This document shows, piece by piece, positions 1 to 7,169 of a stretch of 64,000 nt of DNA. Below the pieces are notes generated by a model, which was not told where the DNA came from, ran no database searches, and saw only the letters and a program-made list of their open reading frames with translations. The first letter of the stretch is position 1. The number at the start of each line of letters is the position of its first letter. The position numbers and the translations under genes are program-made. Source of the stretch: Spirochaetaceae bacterium (GTDB taxonomy: Bacteria > Spirochaetota > Spirochaetia > Treponematales > Treponemataceae); assembly GCA_017614995.1 (NCBI GenBank), contig JAGAAX010000039.1:62001-126000 (forward strand). The letters run 5' to 3'.

Positions 1-20
1 GTGGGAAAGATAAAGTTTAA
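1..20 (+). CDS. C-terminal tail of an unidentified gene cut by the window edge
   Basis: Read from base 3, the frame gives G-K-D-K-V then a TAA at 18-20. It is called as a gene end only because the same residues (GGKDKA-stop) and the following non-coding bases recur at 1812-1857 at the end of a longer coding remnant. The function is unknown and almost all of the gene lies outside the window. Confidence 0.45.
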
Positions 21-46
21 AAGCATAAGCTCTGAAACATGCTCCC
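1..46 (+). repeat. Direct repeat copy 1 (gene tail plus downstream bases)
   Basis: Bases 1-46 match 1812-1857 at 43 of 46 positions. The match covers the last codons of a gene and about 26 non-coding bases beyond its stop. The two copies bracket the vapBC pseudo-module and higBA. The repeat may extend left of the window. Confidence 0.8.
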
Positions 47-116
47 TATCACAAAATGAGCGGCTACAGGTAAAGATAGATAACAAAACACTTGAGATTA
101 CGTAACTCTATGGCAG

Positions 117-519
117 TTACGGTTTTAGCCAGTTTTCTATTTTAAGTCCGTCAATACGCCTGAAATGCTCTTCGTTGTTTGTTACTAGAACAGCATGATT
201 TGTAATAGCGCTTGCACCTATGAAAATATCCGCATCTTCAATAAGTTTTCCTTATTCTACGGAGGACTGCATAAATTTGGGCTGCCTGCATAAAATCTGC
301 ATCAGAAATTGGAATTACAGAAATATGTTTGCAAAAAATTTCAAAATAGTTCTGTAATCTTTTAGACTGACTGTAGAGAATTCCGCGCATAATTTCATAT
401 TGGACTACATTTGAAATTGCAAATTCATTTTGAAAAAAGACGGAATCAAAATTTGCCACGACAGTTTCATTCCGTTCCAGTAAATAACTTACAATGTTTG
501 TGTCGAGCATATAAAGCAT
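117..519 (-). pseudogene. vapC: VapC-type PIN-domain toxin, frameshifted
   Basis: The first 93 codons (from 519) encode a PIN domain start, with MLDTNI and the acidic YEIMRG motif, and stop at 238-240. The missing C-terminus is present in another frame at 117-249 and carries KLIEDADIFIGAS and the LVTNNEEHF core, ending with TAA at 117-119. A single-base loss near 245-250, at an A-rich run, explains both halves. The protein closely parallels the intact VapC at 4113-4511. It sits 1 nt after its antitoxin gene. VapC proteins are RNases, usually of tRNA or rRNA; here the catalytic set is split, so the toxin is probably dead unless this is a sequencing error. Confidence 0.8.
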
Positions 520-520
520 T

Positions 521-757
521 TTAGAATCTTTCCTTAAAGTTGATGCGATGATTTCTGATGTCTTCAGCCTCTTCGTGCGTCATTGCTTCGAATATGCTGT
601 GAAGTTCATTTAAGGCAGATTGTTTTTCCGTTGATATTTTTGTTCCATTAAAATCTTCGTCTAATGCGGTTATAACAAGACGCTGATTGGGGCGAAATCG
701 AGATGTATCTTCTGCAACACATGTTGAACCGTCAAAATATCCGTTTACTGAAACCAT
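521..757 (-). CDS. vapB: VapB-type antitoxin
   Basis: This 78-residue protein begins MVSVNGYFDG. The ATG at 757 is chosen over an in-frame GTG at 769 because a GGAGG lies 5 nt upstream of it. It shares the GYFDG start and an acidic helical C-terminus with the antitoxin at 4508-4741, and like it precedes a PIN-domain gene. The expected role is to bind and neutralise the VapC toxin and autorepress the operon. Since the partner toxin is frameshifted, it may now be an orphan antitoxin able to protect against related toxins; that is inference. Confidence 0.8.
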   Translation of the reverse strand: MVSVNGYFDGSTCVAEDTSRFRPNQRLVITALDEDFNGTKISTEKQSALNELHSIFEAMTHEEAEDIRNHRINFKERF

Positions 758-796
758 ATCGACCTCCACTCATGTATTATAACACATGCGATTTAC

Positions 797-816
797 ATTG
801 CAAGCTTGAGATTGCC
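797..816. repeat. 20-bp repeat upstream of vapB, copy 1
   Basis: ATTGCAAGCTTGAGATTGCC is identical at 797-816 and 4799-4818, each 40-60 bp upstream of a vapB start on the minus strand. In this copy the second half of the adjoining hairpin is degraded. The rest of 758-980 holds no gene that I can support, only the higBA promoter at its right end. Confidence 0.75.
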
Positions 817-980
817 ACAAAAGGTAAGGTCACTGAGCTTATTTCTGCCGTTTATAAGCCGAACCCTTCACCGGGGGAAGCCAAGCATAAAATTTAGCCA
901 CGCATTTTCTCAAATTCACTGATTGTAAACACAACATAGCTTTACAATACACCATTCTTGTTTGCTCATACGGGAATTCC

Positions 981-1010
981 TTGACAAATATGGGATTTAT
1001 CACATATTAT
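981..1010 (+). promoter_or_regulatory. higBA promoter with inverted-repeat operator
   Basis: TTGACA (981-986), an 18-nt spacer and TATTAT (1005-1010) form a strong sigma70-type promoter. An inverted repeat AATATG (987-992) / CATATT (1003-1008) lies between and over the boxes, the expected place for autorepression by HigA. The predicted start of transcription coincides with the ATG at 1017. Confidence 0.75.
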
Positions 1011-1016
1011 TTTAGT

Positions 1017-1373
1017 ATGGATATGTACGACGTACTATTTTATGATTTACCAGACGGTTCAAAACCCGTTAAGGATTTTATGGACACACTTGATGCAAAA
1101 ATGTTTGTTAAAGTTGTAAGAACCATAGATATGCTTAAACAGGTTGGGCCTTCTATGCGGCTTCCATATTCAGAACACCTTGATGACGGAATTTTTGAGA
1201 TTCGTGTAAAACAAGGAACGAACATAACTCGTGTGTTGTATTTCTTCTTTGTGGGTAAAAAAATTATACTTACAAACGGTTTTGTTAAGAAAACACAGAA
1301 AACCCCAAAGAATGAATTAGCATTAGCCAAGAAGTATCGTGACGAATATAAGTCGCGAGGAGGAAAGAAATGA
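1017..1373 (+). CDS. higB: HigB-like (RelE/ParE superfamily) toxin
   Basis: This 118-residue protein belongs to the phage-derived Gp49/HigB-like group. It shows the core fold pattern with a basic strand (GIFEIRVKQG), a central hydrophobic hairpin (RVLYFFFVGKKIILTNGF) and a basic C-terminal helix (KTPKNELALAKKYRDEY). Such toxins cleave mRNA on the ribosome. The start at 1017 fits the promoter, whose -10 box ends 6 nt upstream, so the mRNA is probably leaderless; the next ATG (1023) is an alternative. Its stop overlaps the start of higA (ATGA at 1370-1373). Toxin-first order is typical of higBA. Confidence 0.85.
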   Translation: MDMYDVLFYDLPDGSKPVKDFMDTLDAKMFVKVVRTIDMLKQVGPSMRLPYSEHLDDGIFEIRVKQGTNITRVLYFFFVGKKIILTNGFVKKTQKTPKNELALAKKYRDEYKSRGGKK

Positions 1374-1648
1374 CAGATTTTGATGAATATGTTGCAGAAA
1401 AACTTAAAGACCCTGAATTTAAAGCTGAATACGATGCTCTTGAACCTGAATATGCAATCATTCAAGCAATGATTGATGCACGCAAAGAAAGCGGTCTTAC
1501 CCAAAAAGAACTTGCTGAAAAAACTGGAATCAATCAGGCGGACATCAGTAAGCTTGAACGTGGAAATGCGAATCCCTCGCTTAGAACGCTTAAACGTCTT
1601 GCTGCTGGCATGGGGTGTACTCTCAAAGTTGAATTTGCAAGGATGTAG
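1370..1648 (+). CDS. higA: HigA antitoxin, XRE-family HTH
   Basis: This 92-residue protein has a helix-turn-helix at about residues 40-88 (SGLTQKELAEKTGINQADIS and the NPSLRTLKRLA helix). It overlaps higB by 4 nt with an SD (AGGAGG) inside the toxin's end, so the two are translationally coupled. It should neutralise HigB and repress the operon through the inverted repeat at 987-1008. The acidic N-terminal extension (DEYVAEKLKDPEFKAEY) is usual for this antitoxin group. Confidence 0.88.
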   Translation: MTDFDEYVAEKLKDPEFKAEYDALEPEYAIIQAMIDARKESGLTQKELAEKTGINQADISKLERGNANPSLRTLKRLAAGMGCTLKVEFARM

Positions 1649-1663
1649 CAACATAATCGTTAG

Positions 1664-1831
1664 TTCATCGGGAGAATTATTGATTCGATAAATGCTATTT
1701 CTAATCCTTCAAGCGTGCAGAGCCGCCTTGCCGTAGTTGTAGCGCATTTGCCTGACACCGAACTTCCGCAAAAGCTTTTAGATTCGCTTCTTCTTGCAGA
1801 ACCGTACATCGGTGGGAAAGATAAAGCTTAA
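1664..1831 (+). pseudogene. Duplicated 3' fragment of the upstream gene
   Basis: An open frame after the TAG at 1661-1663 runs to a TAA at 1829-1831. It reads like genuine protein (IDSINAISNPSSVQSRL, then LPDTELPQKLLDSLLLAEPY) but has no start codon or SD. Its last residues GGKDKA match the gene end at window position 1-20. I do not recognise the family. It is best explained as the tail of the gene left of the window, duplicated when the TA modules were inserted. Confidence 0.6.
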
Positions 1832-1857
1832 AACCATAAGCTCAGAAACATGCTCCC
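1812..1857 (+). repeat. Direct repeat copy 2
   Basis: 43 of 46 bases match 1-46, running through the fragment's stop codon into non-coding sequence. About 1.8 kb separates the copies. Confidence 0.8.
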
Positions 1858-1944
1858 GGCGTGTTTGTGCCAAAGCCTCGCAGTGACTCCCTTTAGTGTC
1901 AAGGCGAGTTTTGTCCCGTCCTCGCCTGCTGAAACTTTTTGATA

Positions 1945-2313
1945 TTATAATTTCATAATTTTTTGGATTGTCTTATCACAGATTTCTGAGACAGTTTTTA
2001 CAAGTTCTTTTTTTTCATCATAAATAATTTTTGAAATTAAGTGTATATCAGATTTTTCAGAATCAACCTTTTGTTCAATTAGAAGCTCAAACGGCTGTTT
2101 ATGAAGTGATTTTGCCAATTTTAAAAGAGTTTTATCGCTAATCCAAGTTTTGCAATGTTCAATATCAGCAAGATAGGAAAGTGAAATGTCAGCATTTTCT
2201 GCCAAAAGTTCTTGTGTTAAATGCAAACTCTTTCTAAACATGCGTATGTTGTTTGAAAGCGTTTTTCTTAAAACATCTGTCTCATCTTTGTTCTTTTCTA
2301 AAATGTCTGACAT
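1945..2313 (-). CDS. XRE-family transcriptional regulator
   Basis: This 122-residue protein has an N-terminal helix-turn-helix (LRKTLSNNIRMFRKSLHLTQ, then the ISLSYLADIE recognition helix) and a C-terminal helical tail that may dimerise. The ATG at 2313 is preferred to the longer frame from 2367 because a TATAAT (complement of 2320-2325) ends 6 nt before it. The upstream 54 codons would run through the promoter. It is divergent from the LRR lipoprotein gene and shares its control region, so it probably regulates that gene and itself. Confidence 0.82.
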   Translation of the reverse strand: MSDILEKNKDETDVLRKTLSNNIRMFRKSLHLTQELLAENADISLSYLADIEHCKTWISDKTLLKLAKSLHKQPFELLIEQKVDSEKSDIHLISKIIYDEKKELVKTVSEICDKTIQKIMKL

Positions 2314-2319
2314 GAAGTA

Positions 2320-2370
2320 ATTATATGATAATATCGTATATTGACAAAATATGATATTGATATACATTAT
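2320..2370. promoter_or_regulatory. Divergent promoters sharing one -35 region
   Basis: Leftward: TTGTCA (complement of 2342-2347), 16 nt, TATAAT (complement of 2320-2325), 6 nt, ATG 2313. Rightward: TTGACA (2341-2346), 18 nt, CATTAT (2365-2370), serving the lipoprotein gene at 2412. The two -35 hexamers overlap on opposite strands. GATAATATC-like repeats lie on both sides (2327-2335 and 2380-2388) and are candidate XRE operator half-sites. Confidence 0.65.
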
Positions 2371-2411
2371 AAAGTAGCGATAATATCATTTGTTTTAAAG
2401 GAGCAATAAAA

Positions 2412-3668
2412 ATGAACAAAACAGTAAAAATTCTTGCTATTGCAAGTTTTTTTGTAATCTTATTAGTTGCTTGTAGTAAAAAATCTACAAAAGCAAATAA
2501 CAACAAAGATTCTGGTAATCAAAAACTTGAAGCTAAAAAAAATTCTTCTGCTGAAAAGAAGAATGCTCAAAACAAGTTATTTGACATACCAGAATCTCCT
2601 GCATCTGATTTTTCATATGAACTTTCAGATGACAATTCAGGTGTAAAAATCACTGCGTATAAAGGTGGTGCTAATTGCCGTATACCTGCTGAGATTGAAG
2701 GAATGCCTGTAACAGAGATAGCTGACAGAGCTTTTTACGATAAAAATAATATTGTTGTACTTGTAATGCCAGATACTATAAAAAAAGTTGGTGAATATAG
2801 TATTTCTAGCAAGTCCGTAAAGGCTGTAAAACTATCTTCTTCGCTTTCAGCAATTGGAAACCACATGTTCTCCTATTGCGAATCATTAGAGGAAATAACT
2901 ATTCCTGAAAGCGTTACAACAATTGAAGAGGACGCCTTCAGTCCCAGTGGTTTAAAATCGATATATATCCCTGATACAGTTAAAGAAATTCAAGAGGACG
3001 CATTTGCATCCTGTAAAAGCCTTTCAAATGTTCGGCTTCCATCAACACTAAAGATTTTACCGGTGGGCATCTTTAGTGTCTGCAAATCATTGGAATCTAT
3101 AGATCTTCCAAACGGAATTACAGAAATTGGTGGCCAGGCATTTTACTGTTGTGAGTCTCTTTCTTCATTGAAAATTCCTGAAACCGTTACAAAAATAGGC
3201 TATTTGGCATTTAACGGATGCAAATCCCTTACTTCGTTAACCATTCCGAATTCCGTTACATCTATTGGAAAAAACGCTTTTGGAGAAGCCCAGAATTCTT
3301 TTGATGAATGTGGTTTAAAAAGTTTGGATATACCAAATTCTGTTACTAAACTAGAAGAGTGTACTTTTTGTTCATGTAAATCATTAGAAAAACTTCATCT
3401 TCCAGATTCTCTTGAAGTAATACCCAACAACATATTTCCTATTTCACTACAGTCCGTAAATATTCCTGCATCTACAAAGAAAATAAAGGGCAGAGCGTTT
3501 AGAGATATGAAAAATTTAACAGAATTAATCATTCCAGATTCTTTAACAAAAATTGAATTTGAAATTTCAGAAGGTGCTATGCGCAATTTTGAAGGGACAA
3601 ATTTAAATCTTGCAAGTCAAAAAAGACTTAAAGATCTAGGATATAATGGAAAATTTTCATCTAAATAA
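2412..3668 (+). CDS. BspA-type leucine-rich-repeat lipoprotein
   Basis: This 418-residue protein has an N-terminal lipoprotein signal with lipobox LLVAC (acylated Cys21), then a Lys/Asn/Ser linker (22-60). From about residue 70 there are roughly a dozen LRR_5 repeats of the form 'I..AFxxCxSLxxLxIPxSVTxIG'. The start has a good SD (AAAGGAG). BspA-like proteins of Treponema and Tannerella are surface exposed and bind host proteins or other bacteria. Transcription is probably set by the divergent XRE regulator. The repeats degrade toward the C-terminus, which is normal for the family. Confidence 0.9.
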   Translation: MNKTVKILAIASFFVILLVACSKKSTKANNNKDSGNQKLEAKKNSSAEKKNAQNKLFDIPESPASDFSYELSDDNSGVKITAYKGGANCRIPAEIEGMPVTEIADRAFYDKNNIVVLVMPDTIKKVGEYSISSKSVKAVKLSSSLSAIGNHMFSYCESLEEITIPESVTTIEEDAFSPSGLKSIYIPDTVKEIQEDAFASCKSLSNVRLPSTLKILPVGIFSVCKSLESIDLPNGITEIGGQAFYCCESLSSLKIPETVTKIGYLAFNGCKSLTSLTIPNSVTSIGKNAFGEAQNSFDECGLKSLDIPNSVTKLEECTFCSCKSLEKLHLPDSLEVIPNNIFPISLQSVNIPASTKKIKGRAFRDMKNLTELIIPDSLTKIEFEISEGAMRNFEGTNLNLASQKRLKDLGYNGKFSSK

Positions 3669-3691
3669 ATCAGAAACTATCTAAAAAATTA

Positions 3692-3729
3692 CAAATAGAT
3701 ATTCGGTTATGACTCCGAATATCTATTTG
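3692..3729 (+). terminator. Perfect 15-bp inverted repeat after the LRR gene
   Basis: CAAATAGATATTCGG (3692-3706) pairs perfectly with CCGAATATCTATTTG (3715-3729) around an 8-nt loop. It lies 24 bp after the lipoprotein stop. There is no clear U-run, so it may be an mRNA 3' stabiliser as much as a terminator. It argues against starting the next gene at 3709, which lies inside the loop. Confidence 0.5.
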
Positions 3730-3765
3730 CTTAACAAAACACAAAGGTATAATAAGGATTTAATA

Positions 3766-4035
3766 ATGGATTTCTTAGATTTTATTTCTCGTATAGGAGA
3801 AAATCTCAACTACAGTCTAGATATTAAGGAACTAGGACAAAATTCAAGAACATTTAATGCTTATTTGAAGTTATTTTCTACGTTTCGTTATATATCAGAT
3901 AATAAACTTGATGCTAATACTAGTGCAGACAGTAAATTAATTAAAAATGAGATCACAAAAATTACAGAAGATTTTTCAGTTCTTATGGAAGAAGAATTTG
4001 GAATCAAAATTCATTTAAAAGTTGACTGGATTTAG
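3766..4035 (+). CDS. Small hypothetical protein
   Basis: This 89-residue product is acidic and has no signal peptide, membrane segment or family motif that I recognise. The ATG at 3766 is chosen because AAGGA precedes it and a TATAAT (3748-3753) lies just upstream; the longer frame from 3709 would start inside the hairpin. It is followed by a strong terminator. The coding call rests on the RBS, length and reasonable codon use. Confidence 0.55.
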   Translation: MDFLDFISRIGENLNYSLDIKELGQNSRTFNAYLKLFSTFRYISDNKLDANTSADSKLIKNEITKITEDFSVLMEEEFGIKIHLKVDWI

Positions 4036-4051
4036 ATTTACATTTAAAACT

Positions 4052-4089
4052 AAAAAAGGGCCCTGCCGTTTATAGACAGAACCCTTTTT
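4052..4089. terminator. Bidirectional terminator, repeat copy A
   Basis: A-run and GGG pair with CCC and a T-run, with the inner sequence TGCCGTTTATAGACAGAACC. It lies between convergent genes (3766-4035 and vapC) and can serve both. The inner sequence recurs at 4875-4895. Confidence 0.8.
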
Positions 4090-4112
4090 GCGTTTTTGCA
4101 GAAAAGTGGAAG

Positions 4113-4511
4113 CTAAGATATTACTTCAATTTTTAAGTTATTTATTCGTCCTAGATGACCTGCATTATTTGTCAGCAATATAGCATTGTTTTCCAATGTG
4201 CTTGCACCTATGAAAATATCAGCATCTTCTATAGGCTGTCCTTTTTTAGCTAAATCCGAATATATTTCTGAAGCAATAATAAAAGTATTTGCTGTCATTT
4301 CTTGTATGCCAAACAGAGTAGCTAAATCTTCAAATACATGAAGCTTTTTGACTGCGTCAATAACAAGAAAACCTCTCCGAATTTCATAATATGCGATAAT
4401 GGGGATTTTGATTGTATGTCCGCTCCAGATTAATTCTGATATACGTTTTTCAACAGAATTGCTGCCCTTGATATAATAGCTGATAATATTCGTATCGAGA
4501 TAATAAGTCAT
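4113..4511 (-). CDS. vapC: VapC-type PIN-domain ribonuclease toxin
   Basis: This 132-residue PIN protein keeps the acidic set: MTYYLDTNIISYY (Asp6), YYEIRRGF, IEDADIFIGAS and LLTNNAGHL near the C-terminus. That is the usual length for VapC. It overlaps its antitoxin gene by 4 nt (ATGA at 4508-4511), so it is translationally coupled. VapC toxins cleave tRNA or rRNA when freed. It is the intact relative of the broken copy at 117-519. Confidence 0.9.
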   Translation of the reverse strand: MTYYLDTNIISYYIKGSNSVEKRISELIWSGHTIKIPIIAYYEIRRGFLVIDAVKKLHVFEDLATLFGIQEMTANTFIIASEIYSDLAKKGQPIEDADIFIGASTLENNAILLTNNAGHLGRINNLKIEVIS

Positions 4512-4741
4512 AGACCGGCTCTATCATGAGGGCTTACACGTGAAGCTACAGCTTTATCAAAAGCAGATGATTCTTCTTCTGAAAGAATACCGTTCAGCTT
4601 ATGCAGGGTGGCAAGTTGTTTTTCAATTTGCGCATTTTCATCAGCAGTTGGAATAGTGATATACACTTTTTGATTTACCGGTAAATCGAGCGGCTCTATT
4701 GTGCGTACTGCAGTTCCATCAAAATAACCTTGTACTGTCAT
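4508..4741 (-). CDS. vapB: VapB-type antitoxin
   Basis: This 77-residue protein starts MTVQGYFDGTAV. The ATG at 4741 is chosen over 4762 because AGGAGG lies just upstream of it. The N-terminal half resembles the AbrB-like/VapB DNA-binding part of this antitoxin group, and the C-terminus is acidic and should wrap the toxin. It forms an operon with the VapC downstream. The region upstream holds the REP-like element at 4799-4835. Confidence 0.85.
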   Translation of the reverse strand: MTVQGYFDGTAVRTIEPLDLPVNQKVYITIPTADENAQIEKQLATLHKLNGILSEEESSAFDKAVASRVSPHDRAGL

Positions 4742-4798
4742 ATTGAACCTCCTGATAAGCATTTTTTATAGTATATCATATATTTGGATTTTTTCCAT

Positions 4799-4835
4799 AT
4801 TGCAAGCTTGAGATTGCCGTATCAAGTACGGCAAT
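4799..4835. repeat. REP-like element upstream of vapB, copy 2
   Basis: The 20-bp sequence identical to 797-816 runs into a 9-bp hairpin ATTGCCGTA-tcaag-TACGGCAAT (4813-4835), then GAC. The same GAGATTG...CAATGAC design occurs at 60383-60411. Confidence 0.75.
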
Positions 4836-4861
4836 GACAAATCCATTTTTGCATTGCAAAC

Positions 4862-4901
4862 AAAAAAAGGATTCTGCCGTTTATAGACAGAACCCTTTTT
4901 T
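4862..4901. terminator. htpG terminator, repeat copy B
   Basis: On the minus strand, GGGTTCTG pairs with CAGAATCC and is followed by a long T-run, 27 bp after the htpG stop. It shares TGCCGTTTATAGACAGAACC with the terminator at 4052-4089, so the vapBC module lies between two copies. Confidence 0.85.
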
Positions 4902-4929
4902 GCTTAATGCGTGCTCAAAGCAGCAGCGG

Positions 4930-6855
4930 TTATTTTACCATCAGCTTGTTAATGCGCTTGACAAAATCAGCGGGGTCTTTGAGTTCGCCACCTGAAACAA
5001 GCAGAGCCTGGTCAAGAAGCACGTTAGAAACGTCTGCAATGTACTCTTCGTCAGAAGAAGATTTTAACGCAGCTACAAGAGCGTGGTCGCCGTTTACTTC
5101 AAGAATAGGCTTAACCTCGTTCATTGTTGCCTGACCCATTGCTTTCATCATTCTTTCAAGCTGAAGCGACGGGTCGTTTTCGTCAACAACAATGCAAGAA
5201 GGAGAATCTGAAAGGCGTTTTGAAAGAACTACGTCTTTTACACGCTCGCCGAGGGCTTTTTTAATCTTTTCAACGACAGGCTTGAATTCTTCAGCCTTTT
5301 TCTCGGCTTCAGCCTTATCAACGCCAAGTTCCTCGTCGCTGCCGGCGCGGTTTACGGCTTTAAGGTCAAAGTCTTTGTACTTGTTCAAAGACGGAATAAC
5401 AATGTCGTCGATTTCGTCTGCCATAATAAGAACTTCAAAGCCTTTAGACTTATAAGCTTCAAGCAGAGGAGAAGCGCGGAGCTGTTTTTCGTCGCTGCCT
5501 GTAATATAGTAGATAGCTTTCTGATCTGGCTTCATGCGCTGAACATAATCTGCAAAGCTTGTCCATTTATCGTCGCCTGTGCCTTCTTCGGCTGTACTCT
5601 TAAAGCGGACAATTTCGGCAAGTTCTTCGCGGTTTGCAAAATCTGAATAAAGACCTTCTTTTAACGGGCGGTTATACTGAGAAACAAACTTGTTCCACTG
5701 CTTTTTGCCCTCTTCATCAGTCTTTTCAGAAAGCTTTTTGAATTCGCCGAGAAGCTTCTTTACAGAAGAAGTCTTGATGTTTGTCAAAATGCGGTTCTGC
5801 TGCAAGATTTCGCGGCTTACGTTAAGCGGCAAATCCTCGCTGTCAATGATACCGCGCACAAAACGCAGGTATGTCGGCAGAAGCTCTTTGTCATCGTCGG
5901 TGATGAACACGCGCTTTACATAGAGCTTTACGCCGCTCTTATAGTCAGCCTGATACATGTCAAAAGGTGCTGTTTCAGGCACATAGAACAATGTCGTGTA
6001 TTCCTGTGTTCCTTCCGCGTGTGTATGAACATACATAAGCGGGTCGGCTGTGTCGTGCGAAATTGTCTTGTAAAAATTGTTGTAGTCTTCTGGCTTCAGC
6101 TCGCTCTTAGAGCGCTGCCACAAGGCGCTTGCACTGTTAATCTGCTCAACTTTGGCTTCTTTTCCAGTTTCTTTGCCCTTGTCGTCATATTTGCGCTGAT
6201 CATAATGCAGAAAAATCGGAAAAGCGATGTGGTCTGAATAGCGTTTGATGATTTCTTCTGCCTTCCAGCGTGAAGCATAAGCACCGTCGTCTTCGTTAAG
6301 GTACATTACAACGGCTGTACCGTTAGAAGCATCAAGCCCATATTTCTTTACATCTTCGTTATCAGCAGGAACTTCTTCAAGCTCATAAGAGTTTGTGCCG
6401 TTGCTAGACCAGCGGTAAATTGTGTCTGTGGCTGCCTTGCGGCTGTAAACATCAATTTTAGAAGAAACCATGAATGCTGAATAAAAACCTACACCGAACT
6501 GACCGATGAGGGCTGAATCTTTCTTAGCGTCAGCGGCAAGTTTTTCCATAAAGGCTTTCGTGCCTGAACGAGCAATTGTACCGAGGTTTGCAACCAAATC
6601 GTCCTGGTTCATACCGATACCGGTATCTTTTACAACGAGAATCTTTTTGTCCTCGTCAAAAGAAATATCAATACGCGGGTCAAAATTAACTGATTTATAC
6701 GATTCATCAGAAACAGTCAGATACTTTAATTTGTCCAGAGCATCTGAAGCATTTGAAACGATTTCGCGCAAAAAAATGTCTTTGTTTGAATACAATGAAT
6801 GGATAATAAGCGTAAGAAGCTGATTTACTTCTGTTTGAAACTGATAAGTTGCCAT
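4930..6855 (-). CDS. htpG: Molecular chaperone HtpG (Hsp90)
   Basis: This 641-residue protein has full Hsp90 layout: an N-terminal GHKL ATPase (FLREIVSNASDALDKLKY, then DTGIGM and the GQFGVGFYSAF lid), a middle domain with SREILQQN, and a C-terminal dimerisation domain. The length is standard for bacterial HtpG. It acts in the cytosol as an ATP-driven chaperone. The start has an AGGAG SD. The promoter is TTGCCG-N17-TATTTT (complement of 6907-6935). No CIRCE operator is visible. Confidence 0.98.
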   Translation of the reverse strand: MATYQFQTEVNQLLTLIIHSLYSNKDIFLREIVSNASDALDKLKYLTVSDESYKSVNFDPRIDISFDEDKKILVVKDTGIGMNQDDLVANLGTIARSGTKAFMEKLAADAKKDSALIGQFGVGFYSAFMVSSKIDVYSRKAATDTIYRWSSNGTNSYELEEVPADNEDVKKYGLDASNGTAVVMYLNEDDGAYASRWKAEEIIKRYSDHIAFPIFLHYDQRKYDDKGKETGKEAKVEQINSASALWQRSKSELKPEDYNNFYKTISHDTADPLMYVHTHAEGTQEYTTLFYVPETAPFDMYQADYKSGVKLYVKRVFITDDDKELLPTYLRFVRGIIDSEDLPLNVSREILQQNRILTNIKTSSVKKLLGEFKKLSEKTDEEGKKQWNKFVSQYNRPLKEGLYSDFANREELAEIVRFKSTAEEGTGDDKWTSFADYVQRMKPDQKAIYYITGSDEKQLRASPLLEAYKSKGFEVLIMADEIDDIVIPSLNKYKDFDLKAVNRAGSDEELGVDKAEAEKKAEEFKPVVEKIKKALGERVKDVVLSKRLSDSPSCIVVDENDPSLQLERMMKAMGQATMNEVKPILEVNGDHALVAALKSSSDEEYIADVSNVLLDQALLVSGGELKDPADFVKRINKLMVK

Positions 6856-7169
6856 TTCACAAATCTCCTAATTTTTGCCGCCTTTTTAAGACAGCTCTGC
6901 ATAACTAAAATACGAATTTTTAACCGAAACGGCAAGATTAATTTTTACTGCGTGACAATCCGAAGCAAAAAACGTCAGACTTTGCAACCCTTTTCAACAA
7001 TACACAAACACTTGCAAAACATTTAAATCTTTATTACATTGACTTTAGATGTTACGTTTGAGATGACTGTCGGCAGACCTGCTGCCTAACGAGCCTACGA
7101 GTGCTCCTACCACTACATCAACAAGTATATCAACCCAACAACACATTTTTCTCATTTTTTGGAGGTCTT
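6856..7169. other. Intergenic region with htpG and IIC promoters
   Basis: There is no gene here. It holds the htpG promoter (minus strand, -10 complement of 6907-6912, -35 complement of 6930-6935) and a candidate rightward promoter TTGCAA (7012-7017)-N17-TACATT (7035-7040). The roughly 120-nt leader of the IIC gene includes a small GGCAG/CTGCC hairpin near 7071-7085; I could not match it to a known riboswitch. Confidence 0.6.

Noticed and set aside
703-897. Small plus-strand ORF upstream of higBA
   Set aside because: It starts inside vapB on the opposite strand and runs through a degraded repeat; no SD and no protein-like pattern.
3709-4035. Longer start at 3709 for the small hypothetical gene
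   Set aside because: The ATG lies in the loop of a perfect 15-bp hairpin and has no SD; 3766 has AAGGA and a nearby TATAAT.
1-5000. Integron gene-cassette array (TA modules with repeats)
   Set aside because: No attC-like site pairs (RYYYAAC/GTTRRRY with paired arms) could be found around the modules, and no integrase is in view.
7041-7169. Riboswitch in the long leader of the IIC-like gene
   Set aside because: Only one weak hairpin is visible and no conserved riboswitch core could be recognised.
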